64,000 nt of DNA from assembly GCF_014279995.1 (NCBI RefSeq), contig NZ_CP047935.1:2873494-2937493 (forward strand), read 5' to 3'. Each line of letters begins with the position of its first letter. The stretch's first letter is position 1. The translations under genes and the position numbers were made by a program. Positions 57,706 to 64,000 of this stretch are shown one piece after another. Origin of the DNA: Synechococcus sp. BIOS-E4-1 (GTDB lineage Bacteria; Cyanobacteriota; Cyanobacteriia; PCC-6307; Cyanobiaceae). A model generated the notes under the pieces. The model was given only the letters and a program-made list of their open reading frames with translations, had not been told where the DNA came from and searched no databases.

Positions 57706-58827
57706 GTGCCCTTCACAACCGGATCAGAAAATATCGAAGTCCAAGGCTTATCGATCATTCTGCCGACATTCAACGAAGCCGGATCGATCGAGACAATGGT
57801 TTCCTCACTTCTTGAACTCACCAATCAATACCAAGTCGAAATTTTAGTTATTGACGATGATTCCCAGGATGGAACTGCAAACATTGTACGGAAACTGGCG
57901 AGACAGAATTCCCGGATCAAGTTAATCCAGCGCGTGGGGCGTTCTGGCCTGGCAAGCGCGATCAAGGAAGGGCTGATCGCCGCTATTTATCCCTTTGCAA
58001 TTGCCATGGACAGTGACGGACAACATGAACCCTCCTCCGTCTTATCAGCCATTCAGCATCTTCATGACGGCGCTGAACTCGTGATTGGAAGTCGCTTTCT
58101 TGTTAACTCTGAAATCCACGGGCTGAGTGAACGCCGCACCGAGGGTTCCAATCTGGCCAATCGCCTGGCGAGATGGAGTCTGCCCAACAGCTATTGCCAG
58201 CTCACCGATTACATGAGTGGCTTCATTGCCATGGACCTCAATCGCTGCATTCAGCTGGTCAGAAAAGTGGATGTCAACGGCTTCAAATTCCTGTACGAAC
58301 TACTTGCGATTAGCAAAGGGAAGTTAAGAATCACTGAAATCCCACTGAATTTTCAACCACGACTGCATGGAACTTCAAAGCTTGACTACGCCGTACTTTG
58401 GGATTTTGTTGTATCACTGATTCACACTGCCCTGTTCAGACTCCTTCCGCGGCGAGCAATCAGTTTTGGCCTCGTGGGAGTCTCTGGAGTGGTCGTACAG
58501 CTGATCATCACGTCGTTGGTCATGGCTCTTGGATTGAGCTTTCAACAAGCCCTGCCTGTTGCTGTTATTTCAGCCGCAAGCTCAAATTATCTAATCAATA
58601 ACAGCTTGACATTCAAAGACCAACGCCAGCATGGCCGACGACTGCTCAAAGGTCTTCTTAAATTCTTACTCGTCGCCTCTCTTCCTTCACTCGCCAATAT
58701 TGGACTGGCAACCGTTTTCTACAACCTGGTTCAGGCCAATGCGGTTATTGCACAACTATCAGGAATCATTGTGGTTTACATCTGGAATTATGCGGCGTCA
58801 TCCCGATTTGTCTGGAACACTCCCTGA
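57706..58827 (+). CDS. GT2-GtrA fusion, polyprenyl-phosphate glycosyltransferase
   Basis: A 373-residue fusion. The N-terminal part is a DPM1-like GT2 domain (LSIILPTFNEAGSIETMVSSLLEL; VIDDDSQDGT; AMDSDGQHEP). The C-terminal part is a GtrA-like four-helix membrane domain (FGLVGVSGVVVQLIITSLVMALGL; NYLINNSLTFKDQ; YIWNYAASSRFVW). Such proteins make a polyprenyl-phosphate sugar and may flip it to the outer face for GT-C enzymes. The GTG start is 57706. The DNA here looks visibly AT-richer than its neighbours, a possible sign of transfer. Confidence 0.92.
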   Translation: MPFTTGSENIEVQGLSIILPTFNEAGSIETMVSSLLELTNQYQVEILVIDDDSQDGTANIVRKLARQNSRIKLIQRVGRSGLASAIKEGLIAAIYPFAIAMDSDGQHEPSSVLSAIQHLHDGAELVIGSRFLVNSEIHGLSERRTEGSNLANRLARWSLPNSYCQLTDYMSGFIAMDLNRCIQLVRKVDVNGFKFLYELLAISKGKLRITEIPLNFQPRLHGTSKLDYAVLWDFVVSLIHTALFRLLPRRAISFGLVGVSGVVVQLIITSLVMALGLSFQQALPVAVISAASSNYLINNSLTFKDQRQHGRRLLKGLLKFLLVASLPSLANIGLATVFYNLVQANAVIAQLSGIIVVYIWNYAASSRFVWNTP

Positions 58828-58839
58828 GACGGTCCTTCA

Positions 58840-60396
58840 ATGACAGCTAGTTGCCTTGGCAGCCGAAAGCAAAATCTGCTTGCTGCTGCAACCTGGATTC
58901 CAATCAGTCTGGGAGTCATCCTGCGCGGCATTCAGGCCTGGATGCCCATCACCGGTATCCACAGCTGGCGGCAAGCTGATACTGCCGCGATGGCCCGTCA
59001 TTTCCATCTTTCAAAGACTCCGATCTGGCTACCACAGATCGACTGGGCAGGTGCATCTGCTGGCTATGTGGAATCAGAGTTCCCACTCTTCCCATACCTG
59101 ACGAGTCAGCTCTATCAATTTTTTGGCCTTCACGAGTGGCTGGGACGCTGTATCTCGATCCTTTGCAGCGGATTAACCATTTGGCTCGTCATTCGGCTAG
59201 GTCGACGCTGGTTTAATCCGACAGCTGGCTGGTGGGGCGGAATGGCAATGGCTGTTGCTCCCCTGGGCGTTTATTACGGCCGCAGCTTTCAAGCAGAAGC
59301 GCTGATGTTGCTTTGCGCTGCTGCAGCACTCGAATGTCATAGCGTTTGGAACAGTCAGACATCAAATCAGAAATCAAAATGGTGGCTGATTCTGAGTTGG
59401 CTGTTTTTTACAACTGCTGCACTGATCAAAGTTATTCCTTTGCTTTGGCTGGGACTTCCATTGCTCCTGGTGCATCTGACCCCCGCTCCACGGGAGCAAG
59501 CAATCACTCTCAAAGCGACTGCTCAACAATTGCTCAGGCTGTTGCGATCTCCGGGTTTCTGGATCTACAGCGGAACATCGATTGCGATTCTTTCAGCCTG
59601 GTATTCGCATGCCTACCACCTTGGTGAAGCCAGCGGGTTGAGCTTCGGCTTCTGGGGGGGAGACAGCGATCGCAGCAACATCGGCCTGATTCTGAATCTC
59701 TCCAGCTGGCTGAATCTGTCGATACGAACTGTTATCAGGGTGTTGTGTGTGATCGGCATCCCATTCCTGATTCTTGGGGGGATTCGCAGCTGGTCGACAG
59801 GCGGAGGGCGCATTGCGATCGGAGGATTGATCGGGCTGCTGCTCTGCACCATCGCCACCATGCGGTCCAGCACCGTTCATGACTACTACCAGTTCCCGCT
59901 GCTGTTGTTCACATCACCGCTGATTGGAGTGGGCTGGGACTCTTGGCAGAAGCAGCAAAACGGACGACTGATCTGGGCGCTTCTGGGGCTTTGGATGACC
60001 ATCAGCATGATTGTGCTTTCACTTGATTACTGGGCTGTCGAGGTTCGCCAGAGCAGAATCTGGATGCCACTGGCGACGACCATCCGCAATGAGCTCCCGG
60101 CCGATGCCCGACTGATCACGGTGACCGGCCCAGACCCAACTCTCCTCAATCTCTCTCGTCGCCAGGGTTGGCTCATCTCCAGCGAGAAAATCACCCCATC
60201 GCGGATGACGGAACTGAAGCAAGCAGGGGCTAGTCATCTAGCAGGAAGCTTTCTCTGGGAGGAGACCTATCAGGCCATGCCAGAAGATCATCAAAAAACA
60301 CTTCGTCGTATCGCATCATCCAGCGATAACGGCTGGATCGACGAAAGACAGCAGACGTTTCTTATCCCGCTCAAGAATCTACCGACCGAGTTTTAA
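58840..60396 (+). CDS. GT39-like membrane glycosyltransferase
   Basis: A 518-residue GT-C protein with about eleven helices and the N-terminal loop HSWRQADTAAMARHFHL, typical of GT39 family enzymes (Arg-Gln-Ala-Asp-Thr). The C-terminus is a short soluble domain. It lies 12 bp after the GT2-GtrA gene, and probably uses its product as donor. The acceptor is unknown. It converges on the DUF2079 gene. Confidence 0.87.
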   Translation: MTASCLGSRKQNLLAAATWIPISLGVILRGIQAWMPITGIHSWRQADTAAMARHFHLSKTPIWLPQIDWAGASAGYVESEFPLFPYLTSQLYQFFGLHEWLGRCISILCSGLTIWLVIRLGRRWFNPTAGWWGGMAMAVAPLGVYYGRSFQAEALMLLCAAAALECHSVWNSQTSNQKSKWWLILSWLFFTTAALIKVIPLLWLGLPLLLVHLTPAPREQAITLKATAQQLLRLLRSPGFWIYSGTSIAILSAWYSHAYHLGEASGLSFGFWGGDSDRSNIGLILNLSSWLNLSIRTVIRVLCVIGIPFLILGGIRSWSTGGGRIAIGGLIGLLLCTIATMRSSTVHDYYQFPLLLFTSPLIGVGWDSWQKQQNGRLIWALLGLWMTISMIVLSLDYWAVEVRQSRIWMPLATTIRNELPADARLITVTGPDPTLLNLSRRQGWLISSEKITPSRMTELKQAGASHLAGSFLWEETYQAMPEDHQKTLRRIASSSDNGWIDERQQTFLIPLKNLPTEF

Positions 60397-60415
60397 TTCA
60401 TCACCGCAGACATCA

Positions 60416-62044
60416 TCATTCAATCCACGGACAAGCTCCGACAGAGCCGGCGTTGTTGAGTGCTGATCCAACAAGACCGCGCTGTCGCTGCAACACAACT
60501 GTTCCTTTACGGCAGTGCACCAACTGATAATCGCCGGATTCAGTGAGCTTGTTCAACGCACGCCGAATCGAACGCTGCTGGTTGTGCTCAAGATCGAACA
60601 CCGGCGCGAGCGGTGAATAAAACCCTGGGAATGCCACAACCCAATCAACATCCTGCGGATCTCCATCTCGATCGCGGTATCGAACACTTTTCGGGAAGCG
60701 GATGACCACATCCCGTTGAGCCAAAAGCGGCAGAAGGGGGGTATCCGCTGAAACGGAAGCCTGCTCAGGGACCATGGCCACGGCCTCAAGCGCAGCGGCC
60801 CTTCGATCGAGCATCTCGGCTGGAGGCACATGCACCCAGGGAGAAAAACTGTCGGGAACCAGTGCTGAAAGGCTGCGATGGGGATTGCCAACCAGTGTGA
60901 GCAGCAGCCCGAGGCTGAGGGCTCCTGTCCAGCATCGACGAATCCAGCGTCTGGACCAGATGACAGGGTGCGCCTGCCACCAGAGGACCGCTCCCAGGTA
61001 CAGGCCGGGAACCAGTGCCAAGACATAACGCAGCGTGACTGACAGTGCTGAACGTCCCTGAGAGACCAGAGCGATGAACAGAGGAGCGGCCACCAGCAGC
61101 AACGAATCAACGGAAAGCAGCGGGATGAACAGCAACGGCAGACTCAGCGCAAGCAGGAAGCCGAGCGTGCTGCCTGGCGGAGACACAATCGCCTGCAGCA
61201 GTGCCAGAGGCTGGCGGAGCATGCCGAGCATCAGCGCAAACGTTCCACCTGAAACGTCCTCGACCAGATGTCCGAACTTCTCCTGAAGGAAGCGATCAGA
61301 AAGAGAGGAATCCACCGCCGGCTGAATCCAGCCCGTGACCAGCAGGACCCAGACAAATGACATCAACATCAAGCCGGCAGACATCCAGCGCATACCCGGC
61401 CGCCTCACAAGACCCCAGAGCCCAAGCGAAAACAACAGCAGACCGCTGTCTTCACGCACCAGCAACAGCAGCAGCGCGGTGATGATCAGCTGACCACGAC
61501 GGTCTTCTAGCAGAGCCTCCACAACAAGAAATCCAAGCAGTGGCAACCAGATGAGATCGTGAAAATTCTCAAGTGCAGGCCCGATGACCGCTCCGCTCAG
61601 GTAATAGGCGGCGGTAATCCTGAGGGCAAGAGAGTGCGGCAGACGCCTGGAAGCGATCCTCCACAACACAAGACCTGCCGCCGTCAGCAAGGACACCTGC
61701 GCTAGCGGTAATGCCCAGCTGCCGATGAGTGCCAGCAGCGGAGCAACGATCAGCGTGAGTGCATTGGCATGCTGACCAAGGTGCAGATAACCGATGCGGG
61801 GCAGCTCCCCACCCACCTTCACAGGACCCGATAAAACAGAGGAAAGGCTGCTTTCAAAAGGCCTCCCCTGAGCCGTCGACCAGAGCTCCTGCAAAAACAA
61901 AGCCTGGTCGTAGGTGGCGCTCAGACTTTCCAGCCGCCAGATCTGAATGGCCAGACACAGCAGAAAGAAACCTGCCGCCAAGAGAATGACAGGCCGAGGA
62001 AATGACCAGGGGGCTGAAACACCTGTTAGGGAGGGGTCGCTCAT
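60416..62044 (-). CDS. DUF2079 family membrane protein
   Basis: A 542-residue polytopic protein with about twelve helices. It has SATYDQALFLQELWSTAQGRPFESSL near the N-terminus and GYLHLGQHANALTLIVAPLLALI, the landmarks of DUF2079. The family is GT-C-like, so a glycosyltransferase role is plausible but unproven. The C-terminal ~150 residues are soluble, with AVAMVPEQASVSADTPLLPLLAQRDVVIRFP. ATG 62044. Confidence 0.85.
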   Translation of the reverse strand: MSDPSLTGVSAPWSFPRPVILLAAGFFLLCLAIQIWRLESLSATYDQALFLQELWSTAQGRPFESSLSSVLSGPVKVGGELPRIGYLHLGQHANALTLIVAPLLALIGSWALPLAQVSLLTAAGLVLWRIASRRLPHSLALRITAAYYLSGAVIGPALENFHDLIWLPLLGFLVVEALLEDRRGQLIITALLLLLVREDSGLLLFSLGLWGLVRRPGMRWMSAGLMLMSFVWVLLVTGWIQPAVDSSLSDRFLQEKFGHLVEDVSGGTFALMLGMLRQPLALLQAIVSPPGSTLGFLLALSLPLLFIPLLSVDSLLLVAAPLFIALVSQGRSALSVTLRYVLALVPGLYLGAVLWWQAHPVIWSRRWIRRCWTGALSLGLLLTLVGNPHRSLSALVPDSFSPWVHVPPAEMLDRRAAALEAVAMVPEQASVSADTPLLPLLAQRDVVIRFPKSVRYRDRDGDPQDVDWVVAFPGFYSPLAPVFDLEHNQQRSIRRALNKLTESGDYQLVHCRKGTVVLQRQRGLVGSALNNAGSVGACPWIE

Positions 62045-62087
62045 GCAGCCCTGACTTGATGTTCGAGCAGGCTACGGATTGCTTGAA

Positions 62088-63041
62088 TCACAGTTCACCG
62101 GGTTGCTGCTCGAAGGCTCCCAGCAAGACATGCGTCCTGAGAAGCATTAATAAGCTCGATCCATAGAGAACAAGCTCACCCCATTCCTGGTCGCGGTTGT
62201 GGACGACATCAGACCATGACTCCGTGGCCACGCAATAGGCAAGGCCGACCACCAGCAGAAAGAGTGGCCAGGCGTAAGGAGCAGGCATCAATGCCTGCAC
62301 AAGTGTTTTTCGCTGCGCTGACGATCGACGCAGGGCTCTCCTGCAGATCCAAGGAAGCAGCAGTACAGCAGCCAGCAGAGCCAGCGTTGCCAGGAACGTG
62401 AAGAGATCAAGACGATCCTGAAACCAGCCGATGTTGTGAATGGTGGTCTCCTGCTGGGCATTGATGGATCGAAGTGATTCCGGCGTCTGCCAGCCAAAAA
62501 TCACCTGCCCCCAGGCCAGCTCTTCCAACAGCAACAGACCAAGAAGCAGTGCAAATCCTCTGGCCAGCAGGCATGGAGCTGGGTGCGCCAACTGTCGCCT
62601 GAGATCTGCGCCGATCAGCCAGGCCACACGACAGGCTGCGGCCAGAACGAGCACCTGGCTCCACTCGACCAGGCCACCTTCGCCGAAGACAAGCCTTTTG
62701 TAGGCATCCATGTCTGCTGCGCTGATCTTCAAAACGGCAATCAACAGAATCGCTGCTGCGACCAGCAACCAAACGGCCAGTCGACGTGCACGATGGGCAG
62801 GCTCGTCTGCATCGGCCAGCATTCGCGTCATCCATGGGGAGATGCGCCCCCATGCCATCACGACCGCCAGCGCCAAAGCGAGCAGGAACCAACCTGAATC
62901 AGCACTGGCTCCAGAGCCGAACCCAGCGAGCAGAAGCTGGATGAAACCGATCATGAGTGCCAGAACGGCCGCAGATCCCAGACCGACAATCAACCAATGC
63001 GTTAAACGCACTCCCCTGGAATAGCGCATTGAAAATGGCAT
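62088..63041 (-). CDS. Polytopic membrane protein with EExxWGQ motif, uncharacterised
   Basis: A 317-residue protein with about eight helices. A striking conserved stretch at residues 173-203 has EELAWGQ, FGWQTP and NAQQETTIHN, a pattern I recognise from many bacterial membrane proteins of unknown function (E-E-x-x-W-G-Q ... N-x-Q-x-E ... H-N). The conserved acidic, Gln and His residues near the membrane suggest an enzyme. ATG 63041 (or 63029) is chosen because the frame upstream to 63128 runs through the psbD terminator. It lies between the DUF2079 gene and psbD. Confidence 0.75.
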   Translation of the reverse strand: MPFSMRYSRGVRLTHWLIVGLGSAAVLALMIGFIQLLLAGFGSGASADSGWFLLALALAVVMAWGRISPWMTRMLADADEPAHRARRLAVWLLVAAAILLIAVLKISAADMDAYKRLVFGEGGLVEWSQVLVLAAACRVAWLIGADLRRQLAHPAPCLLARGFALLLGLLLLEELAWGQVIFGWQTPESLRSINAQQETTIHNIGWFQDRLDLFTFLATLALLAAVLLLPWICRRALRRSSAQRKTLVQALMPAPYAWPLFLLVVGLAYCVATESWSDVVHNRDQEWGELVLYGSSLLMLLRTHVLLGAFEQQPGEL

Positions 63042-63081
63042 GTCCCAGACGTTAGGAGCATGGGTTCTTCGATCAGACCAC

Positions 63082-63107
63082 AAAAAAAGGGCCCCTTTCG
63101 GGGCCCT
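63082..63107 (-). terminator. Rho-independent terminator after psbD
   Basis: On the minus strand AGGGCCCC and GGGGCCCT form an eight-pair stem with a four-base loop (GAAA), followed by seven T residues. It begins about 20 bases past the psbD stop. Confidence 0.92.
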
Positions 63108-63128
63108 GGCATGGATGGTTTGAAACAA

Positions 63129-64000
63129 TCAGAGCGCATTACCGCGAGGTAGAACCTCTTCAGGGAAGACGAAGTTTTCGTGTGGCTGGTCAGCCGGTGC
63201 CATCCAGGCACGCAGACCTTCATTCAGAAGGATGTTCTTGGTGTAGAAGGTCTCGAATTCGGGATCTTCTGCAGCGCGGATTTCCTGTGACACGAAGTCA
63301 TAGGCGCGCAGGTTGAGGGCCAGGCCGATGATGCCGATGGAGCTGGTCCAAAGGCCCATCACAGGCACGAACAACATGAAGAAGTGCAGCCAGCGCTTGT
63401 TGGAGAAGGCGATACCGAAGATCTGACTCCAGAAGCGGTTGGCGGTGACCATGGAATAGGTCTCTTCTTCCTGGGTTGGTTCGAACGCCTTGAAGGTGTT
63501 GGCCTGTTCACCATCCTCAAACAAGGTGTTTTCCACGGTGGCGCCGTGGATGGCGCAGAGCAGTGCACCGCCGAGGATGCCGGCGACGCCCATCATGTGG
63601 AAGGGATTGAGAGTCCAGTTATGGAAGCCCTGCAGGAAGAGCAGGAAACGGAAGATCGCTGCCACACCAAAGGAGGGCGCGAAGAACCAGCTGCTCTGGC
63701 CGAGGGGGTACATCAGGAAGACACTGACGAACACCGCGATCGGACCGGAGAAGGCGATGGCGTTGTAAGGACGGATGCCGACCAGACGGGCGATCTCAAA
63801 CTGACGCAGCATGAAGCCGATCAGGGAGAAGGCACCGTGCAGGGCCACGAAGGCCCAGAGGCCGCCGAGCTGACACCAGCGAACAAAGTCGCCCTGGGCT
63901 TCAGGGCCCCAGAGCAGCAGCAGGCTGTGACCCATCGCATCAGCGGGGGTGGACACAGCAGCTGTGAGGAAGTTGCAACCTTCCAGGTACGAGGAGGCGA
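63129..64000 (-). CDS. psbD: Photosystem II D2 protein, 5' part cut by window edge
   Basis: The last ~289 residues of D2 (full length about 351), a core subunit of photosystem II that holds half the reaction-centre cofactors. The N-terminal ~60 residues lie beyond the right edge. Visible are [12 protein letters not shown] (the two His near TyrD and the reaction-centre chlorophyll), [15 protein letters not shown] (non-heme iron His) and [12 protein letters not shown] (second iron His). The C-terminus is normal ([10 protein letters not shown]). A strong terminator follows. The start and promoter are outside the window. Confidence 0.98.
   Translation of the reverse strand, partial: ASSYLEGCNFLTAAVSTPADAMGHSLLLLWGPEAQGDFVRWCQLGGLWAFVALHGAFSLIGFMLRQFEIARLVGIRPYNAIAFSGPIAVFVSVFLMYPLGQSSWFFAPSFGVAAIFRFLLFLQGFHNWTLNPFHMMGVAGILGGALLCAIHGATVENTLFEDGEQANTFKAFEPTQEEETYSMVTANRFWSQIFGIAFSNKRWLHFFMLFVPVMGLWTSSIGIIGLALNLRAYDFVSQEIRAAEDPEFETFYTKNILLNEGLRAWMAPADQPHENFVFPEEVLPRGNAL

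Overview
The window looks like chromosomal DNA of a marine picocyanobacterium of the Synechococcus/Cyanobium type. The evidence is a set of phototroph genes: psbD (cut by the right edge), psbU, a high-light-inducible protein, petL, ndhS, crr7, a zeta-carotene desaturase and an SLH-type porin. Many cyanobacteria-specific DUF genes are also present, spacing is very tight, GC is fairly high, and one rRNA operon has tRNA-Ile and tRNA-Ala in its spacer. I see no CRISPR array, insertion sequence, integrase or prophage gene.

Layout. 1-11 kb: a Nif11-like small protein, an ABC-F ATPase, a tiny CX3C protein, an HtrA/Deg protease, small cyanobacterial proteins, the HrpB helicase, an Hli protein, xseA-xseB, a zinc-ribbon membrane protein and a YihY-type membrane protein. 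11.2-16.5 kb: rRNA operon on the minus strand (16S, tRNA-Ile, tRNA-Ala, 23S, 5S) with about 600 bp of leader/promoter DNA upstream. 17-30.6 kb: inositol-phosphatase-like protein, TolC, a PDZ/Fe-S DUF512 protein, uppP, psbU, nadB, a VKOR-DsbA fusion, rimO, an MFS exporter, petL and a B12-binding radical SAM protein. 30.6-45 kb: FemAB-like acyltransferase, a PTPS-tandem/RibD-like reductase pair, aroK, crr7, GST, a 2OG-Fe oxygenase, rbfA, a GH3 hexosaminidase, a GT2-TPR protein, hemD and crtQ with an SRPBCC partner. 45-55.6 kb: IscA-type protein, an LpxB-related protein, an epimerase-like protein, a CPA antiporter, ndhS, a cysK-dnaJ-glycosyltransferase operon and a major porin. 55.6-63 kb: membrane glycosyltransferases (two GT39 type, one GT2-GtrA fusion), a DUF2079 protein and an uncharacterised polytopic protein. 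psbD follows.

Several genes fall into shared functions. psbD, psbU, petL, ndhS, crr7, hli and crtQ serve photosynthetic electron flow and its protection. uppP, the LpxB-related protein, the GH3 enzyme, the GT-C proteins, TolC and the porin serve the envelope. Gene pairs overlapping by 4-23 bp (rimO/MFS, GT2-TPR/hemD, cysK/dnaJ/GT39, PTPS/RibD-like) suggest translational coupling.

Most of the window is ordinary core genome. The items I would look at twice are a 17-codon ORF with a very strong Shine-Dalgarno site and its own terminator upstream of the porin; a tandem PTPS protein whose first half lacks the catalytic histidine and which overlaps a RibD-like reductase; two divergent genes whose start codons share one CATG; a run of hairpins at 38.0-38.15 kb; a conserved-motif membrane protein beside psbD; and a nadB whose FAD-binding glycine motif is altered. 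Family names are from recognition of the translations; no searches were run.
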